A stretch of 25,335 nt of DNA from an uncultured Oscillospiraceae bacterium (GCA_900763965.1 CAAFMG010000061.1:1-25335), one strand, 5' to 3'; shown: positions 19,016-25,335, numbered from the stretch's first letter. Made by a program: numbers and translations. The notes: generated from the sequence alone by a model not told the origin.

Positions 19016-19522
19016 TTATTTCTCCTTCCACTGGCTCAGGAGGCTGTCAATCTCCTCCTGGGGTTTTGTCTCGATGCCCAGATCATGGCACAGGATCACC
19101 ACATATTCCGTGTACCGTGCCATCATGGCTTTATCAAAATCACGCATACCGTAGTAGGCAGCCAGATTCACAAAGCCGTCATAGCAGCTGGGGAAAACCT
19201 CTGTAAACCGTCCCAGATGCCCCTCTGTCCAGCACCGGTCAAAGGTTTCTACCGCCTCCTGCCGGATGCAGATCATCTCGGAGCACTGAGGCAGATCCCG
19301 CAGCACATCCCGGTATACATCCGTTTTCCCGGTTCCCAGTTCCTTGGCGATCCGGTCTGTCAGAAGCCACGCATACCGCAGGGCATCCATGCTGTAGCCC
19401 TTTTTGGGCTTGGAGATAGATACTTCTACCTCCTGCCCCAAAAGAGGCATACAGGCCTCGTACAGCTCCTCAGAGCAAGCGATAGTCAAAAGCCCATCGC
19501 AGGATACGATACTTCCTTTCAT
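19016..19522 (-). CDS. NinB-like phage recombination protein (tentative)
   Basis: A 168-residue protein starting MKGSIVSCDGLLTIACSEEL. Its start overlaps the stop of the exonuclease gene (ATGA). The N-terminal half is mixed alpha/beta ('KGSIVSCDGLLTIACSEELYEACMPLLGQEVEVSISK'). The segment 'KGYSMDALRYAWLLTDRIAKELGTGKTDVYRDVLRDL' resembles the core of NinB/Orf-type recombination mediators, which bind ssDNA and help load recombinases onto SSB-coated DNA. Its place between YqaJ and SSB fits. I am sure it is a real gene of this module, less sure of the NinB relation. Confidence 0.72.
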   Translation of the reverse strand: MKGSIVSCDGLLTIACSEELYEACMPLLGQEVEVSISKPKKGYSMDALRYAWLLTDRIAKELGTGKTDVYRDVLRDLPQCSEMICIRQEAVETFDRCWTEGHLGRFTEVFPSCYDGFVNLAAYYGMRDFDKAMMARYTEYVVILCHDLGIETKPQEEIDSLLSQWKEK

Positions 19523-20445
19523 ACCGTCACCTTCACATACCCGGCTTTCCCGTTGGTGCGCTTCACCGTGTCCTTCAGGTACAGTTCGTACAGGCCGGGG
19601 TTTTCATCCCGGAAGCTGTCCGCATCGAAGGTGGTTACCGTTTCTTCCTTCGCCGCCGTGCCGTCAACACGGGTGATCCGGGTTCCGCTGGGCAGCTGCC
19701 AGGTTTTCACGTTGTACTCCGTCATGGCCTTGAAAAGCTGGGCTTTCAGTGCCTTGGCATCCGCTTCCAGCTTCTTCATCTTGATCAGCTGATTTTCAAA
19801 GATGACAATCTTCTCCGCCATCTCCTGCAAAGGCCGGGGGATCAGATCAGAGCTGTCCGTCAGGGGATGCTCCCGCAGCTTGGCAAGGTCAGCCCGGAAG
19901 GCATCCAGTGCCATATTGACCGCATCCAAAAGCCCCAACCACTGCCCAAGGGTCAAATCCCAGAGTTGCAGCCGGGTCGGCTGCAACTCAAGGCTCATGT
20001 CCTCCGGGCGGTGGTACACCGCCAGTACCCCGGTCTCGCAGCCATATTCCTCCATATACTTGATCAGTTGCACAAGGTATTTTTTGTAGCCGTCCAAGGT
20101 CAGACACATCTGGCTGGTGGTCTTGATTTCCAGAATCGACTTGCCGTTGTAGCCGTCGGCGTGAAGTCGGAGGTCGCCGTGGATGCACCGGGCAGGCTGG
20201 AAATTGGTCTGGTATACCTCGTTCACATAATCCCGGATGACGGGTTCCATGTCGTGGCCGTACCGGGTGTACTGGTTGCCGGAGAAGCGGTTGACCCGCA
20301 GCCCCGCCTTTTCTTCCAGCAGATCCTGCCGCCGCCCGAAGCTGGAAATTTCCATGATCACCGGGATATCCGATCCGCCGATGTACTTGTCCCGATCCTG
20401 CTCCACATCGAATTCGCCGTACTCGATTACACGATCATCCAGCAT
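19519..20445 (-). CDS. YqaJ-family phage exonuclease
   Basis: A 308-residue protein starting MLDDRVIEYGEFDVEQDRDK. The ATG lies in the end of the annealing-protein gene (11-base overlap) behind GAGGAACTGGATT. YqaJ/lambda-exonuclease motifs are visible: 'YIGGSDIPVIM' (about 21-31), 'RYGHDMEPVIRDY' with a conserved Glu (about 61-73), 'LHADGY' with the metal-binding Asp (98) and 'LEIKTT' (105-110). The second half is helical, with a long region 'VIFENQLIKMKKLEADAKALKAQLF', a known coiled-coil extension in this family. It would chew 5' ends at double-strand breaks to give 3' overhangs for the Rad52-like annealing protein encoded just upstream. Confidence 0.93.
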   Translation of the reverse strand: MLDDRVIEYGEFDVEQDRDKYIGGSDIPVIMEISSFGRRQDLLEEKAGLRVNRFSGNQYTRYGHDMEPVIRDYVNEVYQTNFQPARCIHGDLRLHADGYNGKSILEIKTTSQMCLTLDGYKKYLVQLIKYMEEYGCETGVLAVYHRPEDMSLELQPTRLQLWDLTLGQWLGLLDAVNMALDAFRADLAKLREHPLTDSSDLIPRPLQEMAEKIVIFENQLIKMKKLEADAKALKAQLFKAMTEYNVKTWQLPSGTRITRVDGTAAKEETVTTFDADSFRDENPGLYELYLKDTVKRTNGKAGYVKVTV

Positions 20446-21169
20446 AATCCAGTTCCTCCAAACATCTCAGATAGTCCGCATCCGTGCTTCTGCGGTTCAG
20501 CCCCTTCTCCTGGGCGTAAACCCCGGCATCAATGCCCAACTGTTTCAGCCGGACGATCAATGCCTTCCGGGGCGGCATCCCCTGAGGCAGAGCGGGCCCA
20601 TTGCCCTGCTGGTTCTGCTGGCTCTGCTGTCCCTGCTGGTTCTGCAGGTTCTGCTGGTTCTGCTGTCCCTGCAGGTTCTGCCGGTTCTGCTGCTGACCCT
20701 GCCGGGGATCTTCCGGCGGCATCACGTCCGTGGAATACTTGGTTCTGTCCTTGTCCCAGTACACATCTGCCGCAATGCCCAGAGCCTTGCAGGCAACGCT
20801 CAGCGCATCGGTAAGCGCCATTTTGAAGCACTCGTCACTCAGATATGCCCCGTTCCGCTCCTGCGCCACGAAGGCAGCACCGCCGGTGCCGGGGATACCG
20901 TGGCAGACCGCCCCGGTCTCCGGATCGACAAAGTACAGCAGAATGTCCACAAAAGCTGCCTTCTGGTTGGAAAGCTCGTCATAAACGATCTGCTTGTCGG
21001 TGATCTCATACCACCAGCCGATACCGCAGGGGCCGAAAATTTCCGTCAGCCGCTTGATCCGGTACATGGGGTTGACGTCGGTCATGCCTTTCAGCCGGCC
21101 GGCGGTGATTGCCTTCTTCGCCTCAGTCGGAACGCTCCGTGCCTGGTTGTAGAGCTTCATGTTGTCCAT
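20435..21169 (-). CDS. Rad52-like single-strand annealing protein
   Basis: A 244-residue protein starting MDNMKLYNQARSVPTEAKKA behind AGGAGATG. The core (about 1-150) has the layout of Rad52/Sak-type phage annealing proteins: 'AITAGRLKGMTDVNPMYRIKRLTEIFGPCGIGWWYEI', 'AAFVDILLYFVDPETGAVCHGIPGTGGAAFV', 'LSDECFKMALTDALSVACKALGIAADVYW'. A glutamine/asparagine-rich linker of repeated QQN and QGQ units follows (about 153-195), then a conserved C-terminal module (PPRKALIVRLKQLGIDAGVYAQEKG...YLRCLEELDYAG). It is the first large gene of the recombination set and works with YqaJ and SSB. The assignment to Rad52-superfamily rather than RecT is by pattern only. Confidence 0.83.
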   Translation of the reverse strand: MDNMKLYNQARSVPTEAKKAITAGRLKGMTDVNPMYRIKRLTEIFGPCGIGWWYEITDKQIVYDELSNQKAAFVDILLYFVDPETGAVCHGIPGTGGAAFVAQERNGAYLSDECFKMALTDALSVACKALGIAADVYWDKDRTKYSTDVMPPEDPRQGQQQNRQNLQGQQNQQNLQNQQGQQSQQNQQGNGPALPQGMPPRKALIVRLKQLGIDAGVYAQEKGLNRRSTDADYLRCLEELDYAG

Positions 21170-21181
21170 AGCGCATCTCCT

Positions 21182-21376
21182 TTACAGCATCGCCGCCAGA
21201 ACTGCCAGACCCAGCAGCCCCAGCAGAACCGGGACGAGAAACCGCCCAAACCGGGCTTCCTCTGCCGGTTCATCTTCCAGCAGTTCATACATGGCGTTCT
21301 GCGCCGCCTCCATCCGCATCCGGTTCTGACGCACCATGCGGATCACTTCATAATCTTCACGGTCAAGTTCGCTCAT
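21182..21376 (-). CDS. Small tail-anchored membrane protein
   Basis: A 64-residue protein starting MSELDREDYEVIRMVRQNRM behind GGAGGCGC, with its ATG overlapping the stop of the 38-aa gene (ATGA). Residues 1-42 are charged and helical (EVIRMVRQNRMRMEAAQNAMYELLEDE). The end is a 19-residue hydrophobic helix (FLVPVLLGLLGLAVLAAML) with no following polar part, so it is probably tail-anchored with the N-terminus in the cytoplasm. It lies just before the recombination genes. Function unknown. Confidence 0.75.
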   Translation of the reverse strand: MSELDREDYEVIRMVRQNRMRMEAAQNAMYELLEDEPAEEARFGRFLVPVLLGLLGLAVLAAML

Positions 21377-21489
21377 TGTTTCTGCGCCTCCTCATAAATT
21401 TCCGGGTAATCCTCCCGGATGATATGGATGATCTCCGCCCATAAAAAGGCAAGGTCATCCTCACTGGGTTTCTGGATCGTCATCGTCAT
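21373..21489 (-). CDS. First small gene of the early operon (38 aa)
   Basis: A 38-residue protein, MTMTIQKPSEDDLAFLWAEI then IHIIREDYPEIYEEAQKQ. GGAGG lies 9 bases upstream of the first ATG; a second in-frame ATG two codons later is possible. It is coupled by ATGA overlap to the tail-anchored protein gene. It is acidic and helical ('DDLAFLWAEIIHIIREDYPEIYEEA'). It is the first gene after the cro-like repressor. One CI/Cro operator overlaps the upstream stop codon, 23 bases before its start. No family recognised. Confidence 0.65.
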   Translation of the reverse strand: MTMTIQKPSEDDLAFLWAEIIHIIREDYPEIYEEAQKQ

Positions 21490-21518
21490 AGCCCTCAGCC
21501 TCCTCGAAAAAGTGTCAT

Positions 21519-21725
21519 TTAGGACACTTCGGAATTAAAAAAAATACCGACAGGGGATTCAAGATCAAGAAAATCAACGATAGACTGAATTTCACTCAGT
21601 GTAAATTCAGAAATGCCGTTGCACTTTCTGTAGAAAGCGGATCTTGAAAGCCCTAAATGCTGGCACATATCGCTGATAGAAATGCCCTTTTTCTTCATTT
21701 CGTACTCTAACCTGAACTTATCCAC
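21519..21725 (-). CDS. Cro-like XRE repressor
   Basis: A 68-residue protein starting at a GTG (DKFRLEYEMKKKGISISDMC follows) behind GGAGG with 7-base spacing. It is a single helix-turn-helix of the XRE type: 'RLEYEMKKKGISISDMCQHLGLSRSAFYRKCNGISEFTLSEIQSIVDFLDLE', with recognition helix 'SRSAFYRKCNG'. There is no dimerisation or protease domain, which is typical of Cro. It is divergent from the CI-like gene, and its promoter overlaps operators. As the first gene on the early strand it should repress the lysogenic repressor after induction. An operator copy overlaps its stop codon. Confidence 0.88.
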   Translation of the reverse strand: MDKFRLEYEMKKKGISISDMCQHLGLSRSAFYRKCNGISEFTLSEIQSIVDFLDLESPVGIFFNSEVS

Positions 21726-21763
21726 GACTTAACCTCCATTCGTGTGTCTTTTAGGACACCACT

Positions 21764-21792
21764 ATAGTACCATATTAGGAAACGTATGTCAA
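21764..21792 (-). promoter_or_regulatory. Early promoter for cro and the early operon
   Basis: Minus-strand TTGACA (21787-21792), 17-base spacer, TACTAT (21764-21769), about 39 bases before the GTG start. It is flanked by operators at 21744-21759 and 21801-21816, so both polymerase entry and start can be blocked. Confidence 0.82.
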
Positions 21793-21842
21793 TAGCAAGT
21801 TTGTCTTTTCGGACACAAATTATTCCCTAATAAAAAAATATG

Positions 21843-21871
21843 TTGCGGATAAGACACAGGTATGCTATATT
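21843..21871 (+). promoter_or_regulatory. Lysogenic promoter for the CI-like repressor
   Basis: TTGCGG (21843-21848), 17-base spacer, TATATT (21866-21871), about 20 bases before the GTG start and just before AAGGAGG. The spacer contains a half operator (GACAC at 21853-21857), which suggests weak autoregulation. Confidence 0.65.
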
Positions 21872-21892
21872 AAATATAAGGAGGTGATACAA

Positions 21893-22231
21893 GTGGGAAA
21901 AGACTTTTCCGAGAAAATTAAACGGCTCCGAATCGAAAAAGGAATGACCCTTGAACAAGTGGCCAGTGTTGTCGGTGTCGGAAAAAGCACCGTAAGAAAA
22001 TGGGAAACCGGCATGATCGAAAACATGGGGCGTGACAAAATTGAGAAACTTGCAAAAGCGCTCAGAGTAACCCCGGAGTATCTCATGGGCTGGGAGGAAG
22101 AAAAGCCCGCTGAGACCAGCGAGCTTTCCGAAAAGCAAAAGAAGGTAGTGCAGATGATCATGGAGATCCCGGAGGAGCGGCTGGACTGGGTGTACAGTGT
22201 TCTTCAAACCATTCTGGCAGGCGGACAATGA
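21893..22231 (+). CDS. CI-like XRE repressor
   Basis: A 112-residue protein starting at a GTG (GKDFSEKIKRLRIEKGMTLE follows), chosen because GGAGG is 8 bases upstream, whereas the next GTG upstream lies within the ribosome site. Residues 6-62 form a full XRE helix-turn-helix ('RLRIEKGMTLEQVASVVGVGKSTVRKWETGMIENMGRDKIEKLAKALRVTPEYLMGW'). The C-terminal 45 residues are a helical dimerisation part (ELSEKQKKVVQMIMEIPEERLDWVYSVLQTIL). No LexA-type peptidase with Ser/Lys catalytic residues is present, so induction is probably not by RecA self-cleavage. It is divergent from cro across the shared operators. Confidence 0.9.
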   Translation: MGKDFSEKIKRLRIEKGMTLEQVASVVGVGKSTVRKWETGMIENMGRDKIEKLAKALRVTPEYLMGWEEEKPAETSELSEKQKKVVQMIMEIPEERLDWVYSVLQTILAGGQ

Positions 22232-22292
22232 TTTTGTCCAGATCTTCTTCCGAAAGGGAGAGGATGTAGCCGATCAACTGCGCATGATTCAT
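22158..22292 (-). CDS. Small antisense ORF at the repressor 3' end (44 aa)
   Basis: A 44-residue frame, MNHAQLIGYILSLSEEDLDK then IIVRLPEWFEEHCTPSPAAP and PGSP, with AGGAGG 8 bases upstream of its ATG. The helical, acidic beginning resembles a real small protein. It runs against the CI-like gene and overlaps its last 74 bases, so the two mRNAs would be complementary there. No clear promoter was found; a TATAAA-like stretch lies too close to the ribosome site. It might be an anti-repressor or regulatory peptide, or the frame may be chance. Confidence 0.45.
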   Translation of the reverse strand: MNHAQLIGYILSLSEEDLDKIIVRLPEWFEEHCTPSPAAPPGSP

Positions 22293-22413
22293 ATTGCGTT
22301 CCTCCTTTTATAAAACGAATGTTCGATAATGAGCGAATAAAAAAGAACTCAGCGCTCAACCACAGGATACAACACGTTGTGTCCAATAAAACGGATAGAA
22401 TAAGAGGTATGAT
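22232..22413. other. Intergenic stretch between repressor and membrane genes
   Basis: The left part is covered by the start of the antisense 44-aa ORF. The rest is A/T-rich (GTTCGATAATGAGCGAATAAAA and beyond, read in pieces) and ends in the AGAGG ribosome site of the first membrane protein. TAGAAT at 22396-22401 could be a -10 for that gene, but no matching -35 at 17 bases is seen. TTGTGT near 22377 is too close. I see no other gene. Confidence 0.4.
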
Positions 22414-22866
22414 ATGAAACAAAAAAGATCTTGGAAGCTTCGCCCCATCGCCTGGCTGGCCGCCTGGTCGATCACGGCTGCATCCGTCTCTGTTCTGACT
22501 GGGGCGGTGAAGCTGATATCCTGGATCCTGACCACTCAGGATCTCACGGCCGCAGAGAAATACGCACCCTGGGCACTTCTGACAGTTTACCCGATAGCTA
22601 CAGTTGTCTGCCTATATGTTGCCATAGTCATCCCATCCCTGGCAGTGCAGGGATCCGATTTCATTTATCCATCAGCATACAGTATCCGCTATATCCTTAT
22701 AACCCTAATCCTGGGTGCTTTCATTGTCACCGCTATTGCTGAATGTGACCCCACAAGCAGTTGGCAGCTCCTTGTTGCAATTTGCAGTTCGTTGATGGTC
22801 GCCGTCTACGGCATAACCATGACAGTCTACGGCTGGGCAGCCGCCGCTCAGAGAAGAAAGGGGTAA
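22414..22866 (+). CDS. Four-helix membrane protein, first tandem paralog
   Basis: A 150-residue protein starting MKQKRSWKLRPIAWLAAWSI behind AGAGG. Four membrane helices are visible: about 12-37, 50-76, 90-109 and 116-142. The N-terminus is strongly basic and would stay in the cytoplasm, as would the basic end (AAAQRRKG). Conserved pieces shared with the next gene are the first seven residues, 'LRPIAWL', 'EKYAP', 'SDFIY-x-S-x-Y' and 'RYIL'. It lies between repressor and integrase on the lysogenic strand, the usual place for genes expressed in the prophage state, such as superinfection exclusion or conversion genes. No family recognised. Confidence 0.85.
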   Translation: MKQKRSWKLRPIAWLAAWSITAASVSVLTGAVKLISWILTTQDLTAAEKYAPWALLTVYPIATVVCLYVAIVIPSLAVQGSDFIYPSAYSIRYILITLILGAFIVTAIAECDPTSSWQLLVAICSSLMVAVYGITMTVYGWAAAAQRRKG

Positions 22867-22873
22867 TGCCAAT

Positions 22874-23326
22874 ATGAAACAAAAAAGATCTTGGACCCTC
22901 AGACCCATCGCCTGGCTGGTGGCCTGCTTGATTTCTGCCAGCTCCTATTCGCTGCTTTATGTGATGACAGAAGCATTTTCCCGGTTTTACGCCGCAAGAA
23001 ATACCATCGTATCCGAAAAATATGCCCCGCTGGCGGTTTTGGTGGTGTTTCTGATCGTAGCGGCGGTTTGCGCTTACACAATGGTCATCCTGCCTTTGCT
23101 GGAAGTCCAGGCATCGGACTTTATCTATAATTCCACCTATGCTGTCAGATATATTCTATCGGCCTTGATGATCGTCCTGGCAGGGATTGGGAGGATATAC
23201 GAATGCGCTCCCAACGATTGGAAAGCCCTGGATATTGCAGTGTGCAGCACCATTATGATAACCGCCAATGCGGTCGTATTGATAATTTACGGCCTGTACG
23301 CCGCCATCCAGCGGCGCAGAGCATAA
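22874..23326 (+). CDS. Four-helix membrane protein, second tandem paralog
   Basis: A 150-residue protein starting MKQKRSWTLRPIAWLVACLI, the same length as its neighbour, and aligned without gaps about 40% identical by eye. The first 24 bases around both starts (from ATATGAAACAAAAAAGATCT onward) are identical, and CCCATCGCCTGGCTGG is shared a little further on, although most other codons have changed. Four membrane helices at similar positions, and the same basic end (AAIQRRRA). It starts 7 bases after the first gene's stop. The pair presumably forms a hetero-oligomer or two versions of one function. Function unknown. Confidence 0.85.
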   Translation: MKQKRSWTLRPIAWLVACLISASSYSLLYVMTEAFSRFYAARNTIVSEKYAPLAVLVVFLIVAAVCAYTMVILPLLEVQASDFIYNSTYAVRYILSALMIVLAGIGRIYECAPNDWKALDIAVCSTIMITANAVVLIIYGLYAAIQRRRA

Positions 23327-23368
23327 AAGAAAAACCCATCATTTTTGCACACGAAAGGAGAAAGTGCC

Positions 23369-25039
23369 ATGATTCACGGTGCGTTTATCTGTGCCAGATA
23401 TTCCACAGACCACCAGAACCCTGACAGCATCGCCGTTCAGGTGTCAAAGTGTTCCGAATACTGCCGCAAGCATGACCTTCCGATCCTGGGCATCTATGCC
23501 GATGAAGCCACCTCTGGCATGAAGGAGACACGCCCGGAGTACGAGCGCATGATGCAGGATCTCCGTTCCGGCATGGCAGACACGGTAATAATTTACGACC
23601 AGTCAAGAGCGTTCCGAAAAATGACATCCTGGTTTCAGTTCCGGGAGGAACTCCAAGCCCTTGGCGTGACCGTCGTAAGCGTTACCCAGCCCATCATAGG
23701 GCAGGACTTGAATGACCCCATGGTATTCCTCAATGAAGGAACAACCGCCCTCTTTAGCCAGATATGGGCGCTCCAGACCCGCCAGAAGGTCGTGGAGAAA
23801 ATGCGCTTTATGGCCAAAAACGGGCAGTACACCGGAGGCAAGCCCGCTCTGGGCTATCAGATCGTAGACGGAAAACTGGAAATCTGTGAAGAAGAAGCCG
23901 CCATCGTCCGCCGAATCTTCCAGGACTATGCCGCCGGAAAGAGCTACAAGCGCATTATTGACGAACTGAACGCCGATGGCCTGAAAACAAAACGAGGAAA
24001 CCCCTTCGGTTCAAACTCCCTCCACGACCTGATGAAGAACGAAAAATACATAGGCGTTCTGACCTATGGCGCACACCCGGTGCAAGGTAGAAGCCGCAAC
24101 ATCCACGCCCCAGCCCATGAAGATACCATCCGAATAGAAGATGCCATCCCCGCAATCATCGACAAGCAGACCTTCCAGCGGGTGCAGGAGCGCATGACAA
24201 CAAACCGCCGTATCCAAGGCGGAAGGCCACCGGAGCGGAACTATCCTCTGAAAGGGAAGGTTTTTTGCGGAAAATGTAAATCCGCACTTTATATCCAAAC
24301 CTCCAAAAGAATATACAGCTACTACAACTGCTGTGCCAGAAAGCGAAACGGTCAATGCGACTTGAAGCCGATAGCTGTCCCCAAGCTGGAGGAATTGGTG
24401 GCGCAGGCGGTGAAGGAAACGCTGGGCAAGCCATCCTGTGCCGAAAAGATCATGTCCGAGATCCGCAAAAGAAAGCCGGATCTGCAACAGAACGCCGCCC
24501 CTCAGCTCAAGGTTTATATCGCCAGAGAAAAGGAACTGAAACGCCAGCTGGATAACGCTGTTGAAGCGATCCTGAATGGTCTGTCCTCTCAGACCATCAA
24601 GGACAAAATAACCCAGCTGGAAGCCGAGATTGCCGAAAACACCAAACGCATGACCAAACTCCACCAAGCCGTTCAAGCATCCGAAATGCCGGAAAAAGAG
24701 CTGTACAACCTCCTGAATTACCTATGCACCAACAATCTCCCACAGGAGATCTATCTAAAAATTGTCGCCCGTGTTGAAGTCTACGACGATAAAATCAAAG
24801 TCTGGCTCCTCACCCGCCCCACCGACGACCCCGACTGGGACGACCCCGGAGTGATAATAACCTTCGGTGACGGGTTAGCGGCACCAAACCAATATAATCC
24901 GAACCAAATCTTCCCAGTGGGAGATGGGTTCGGATTATTTGTTTTCTTTGGCAAGTTCGAGGAAACTCATTTCCGAAACGGTGTCATCAAGCGTCCGGAA
25001 TCAAAACTCAGAGGGCCAAGAAAAAAGAAACAGATTTAG
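23369..25039 (+). CDS. int: Large serine recombinase (phage integrase)
   Basis: A 556-residue integrase starting MIHGAFICARYSTDHQNPDS behind AAAGGAG; eight codons of the longer frame lack support. The N-terminal resolvase domain (1-150) has the catalytic Ser at residue 12 (RYS), 'YDQSRAFRKMTSWF' and 'VTQPI'. The recombinase domain (about 155-270) has 'GKPALGYQIVDGKLEI' and 'LNADGLKTKRGNPFGSNSLHDLMKNEKYIGV'. The zinc ribbon (about 297-330) has Cys 300, 303, 321 and 330. A coiled coil (about 375-455) ends in a charged tail. This is the layout of phiC31/TP901-like integrases, which recombine attP with attB without high-energy cofactors. attP usually lies next to the gene, but I could not locate it. 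Confidence 0.95.
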   Translation: MIHGAFICARYSTDHQNPDSIAVQVSKCSEYCRKHDLPILGIYADEATSGMKETRPEYERMMQDLRSGMADTVIIYDQSRAFRKMTSWFQFREELQALGVTVVSVTQPIIGQDLNDPMVFLNEGTTALFSQIWALQTRQKVVEKMRFMAKNGQYTGGKPALGYQIVDGKLEICEEEAAIVRRIFQDYAAGKSYKRIIDELNADGLKTKRGNPFGSNSLHDLMKNEKYIGVLTYGAHPVQGRSRNIHAPAHEDTIRIEDAIPAIIDKQTFQRVQERMTTNRRIQGGRPPERNYPLKGKVFCGKCKSALYIQTSKRIYSYYNCCARKRNGQCDLKPIAVPKLEELVAQAVKETLGKPSCAEKIMSEIRKRKPDLQQNAAPQLKVYIAREKELKRQLDNAVEAILNGLSSQTIKDKITQLEAEIAENTKRMTKLHQAVQASEMPEKELYNLLNYLCTNNLPQEIYLKIVARVEVYDDKIKVWLLTRPTDDPDWDDPGVIITFGDGLAAPNQYNPNQIFPVGDGFGLFVFFGKFEETHFRNGVIKRPESKLRGPRKKKQI

Positions 25040-25051
25040 GAGGACACTGTT

Positions 25052-25303
25052 ATGGATAAGAAAGTTATTTCCTGTGCGTTCAATATCGACACCGCCTGTG
25101 TCGAGGTCAGGTATACGGATGGCAGTATGATCTCCATCGACTGTACTCTGGTAGAAGCGGAGGTTGCACGGAATTTGTATGAGAGCAGCGAGCTGGAGTG
25201 GCTGGTGTATAATGCTCCAGTTGACTATGTGAACCTTCTGCTTCATGTTGATGTTCGGGAGTATCTGAAAAATGTGACGGAATACCATCCGTTTGAGAAT
25301 TAA
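25052..25303 (+). CDS. DUF6061 family protein
   Basis: An 83-residue protein starting MDKKVISCAFNIDTACVEVR behind TAGGAGGACA, 12 bases after the integrase. 'ISC.FN.DT.CVEV.Y.DGSMISIDC..VE.EVA.N.YE.SEL..L.YN.P..Y..L.L..D..EYL..VTEY.P' is the DUF6061 pattern, seen in Clostridia mobile elements. Length and order of the pattern are complete. It is mixed alpha/beta, with no enzyme motif. Adjacent placement and shared strand suggest co-expression with the integrase; a role in integration or a short regulatory function is inference only. Confidence 0.82.
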   Translation: MDKKVISCAFNIDTACVEVRYTDGSMISIDCTLVEAEVARNLYESSELEWLVYNAPVDYVNLLLHVDVREYLKNVTEYHPFEN

Positions 25304-25310
25304 CCTTCAA

Positions 25311-25335
25311 GGGCACTGTCGTACTGGCAGTGCCC
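25311..25335 (+). terminator. Hairpin after DUF6061, cut by the window end
   Basis: GGGCACTGTC (25311-25320), GTACT loop, GGCAGTGCCC (25326-25335): a 10-bp stem with one G-U pair, starting 7 bases after the DUF6061 stop codon. The window ends at the last base of the stem, so a following T tract, which would confirm termination, cannot be seen. Confidence 0.6.

Larger units (their letters stand above)
21512..21816. promoter_or_regulatory. Three CI/Cro operator sites (GTGTC-N6-GACAC)
   Basis: GTGTCATTTAGGACAC (21512-21527), GTGTCTTTTAGGACAC (21744-21759) and TTGTCTTTTCGGACAC (21801-21816), with a half-site (GACAC) at 21853-21857. They share the dyad GTGTC-N6-GACAC. The middle site lies just downstream of the -10 of the cro promoter, and the third lies just upstream of its -35. 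The first lies across the cro-like stop codon, over 200 bases from the others. They are the likely targets of the two divergent XRE repressors. Confidence 0.8.

Noticed and set aside
22311..22335. GAATGTTCGATAATGAGCGAAT region as a LexA (SOS) box
   Set aside because: The arms CGAA/TTCG are separated by two bases rather than the spacing of the Gram-positive GAAC-N4-GTTC consensus, so the match is not good enough.
1..25335. tRNA or rRNA genes
   Set aside because: None recognised by eye on either strand; a covariance-model scan would be needed to exclude a divergent tRNA.

Overview
The window is most of a temperate tailed-phage genome (prophage or closely related integrated element) from a moderately high-GC Firmicute. 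A gut Clostridia host of the Oscillospiraceae/Ruminococcaceae type is the best guess. The guess rests on AGGAGG-type ribosome sites, frequent GTG and TTG starts, a large serine integrase, and small families typical of such elements (DUF6906, DUF6291, DUF6061, Lar, 'replication terminator protein', YqaJ exonuclease with a Rad52-like annealing protein). All family names come from reading the protein sequences by eye; no database search was run.

Layout, in approximate order of expression. (1) 21.5-25.3 kb is the lysogeny end: a cro-like repressor (minus strand) and a CI-like repressor (plus strand) face away from each other across a promoter/operator region with repeated GTGTC-N6-GACAC sites. 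Two tandem paralogous four-helix membrane proteins, the serine integrase and a DUF6061 protein follow on the plus strand. (2) 21.5 down to 12.06 kb, minus strand, is one long, tightly coupled early operon. In order it holds two small genes, a Rad52-like annealing protein, YqaJ exonuclease, a NinB-like protein, SSB, 'replication terminator', a YfdQ/DUF2303-like protein, DUF6906, a DUF6291 replication-like protein with a KE-repeat linker, a C5-cytosine methyltransferase, an adenine methyltransferase, a Lar anti-restriction protein and a run of small accessory proteins. (3) 9.3-12.05 kb is a control and accessory block of mixed orientation. It contains two plus-strand mini-operons (a 51-aa ORF, a J-domain protein and a 151-aa protein; then two micro-membrane proteins and an HTH protein), each behind a near-consensus sigmaA promoter with a dyad in the spacer. 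It also contains a minus-strand sigma-region-4/ArpU-like late regulator and a ribbon-helix-helix repressor. (4) 9.35-8.8 kb is a non-coding stretch with a strong hairpin and seven exact 10-bp phased repeats, a candidate packaging or regulator site. (5) 8.8 kb down to 1, minus strand, is the late operon: small and large terminase, a membrane-anchored small protein, portal, scaffold, major capsid, then baseplate/tail-fibre-like proteins and small trailing genes.

The most notable points are these. The late cassette goes directly from capsid to receptor-binding-type proteins, with no connectors, tail tube or tape measure inside the window. Intrinsic terminators flank the scaffold-capsid pair. Interlocking inverted repeats (A-B ... 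A'-B') around the 51-aa ORF would occlude its ribosome site. The 10-bp phased repeats lie upstream of the terminase. A duplicated membrane-protein pair sits in the lysogenic-conversion position. One cro/CI operator lies across the cro-like stop codon. No rRNA, tRNA, insertion sequence or CRISPR array was recognised.
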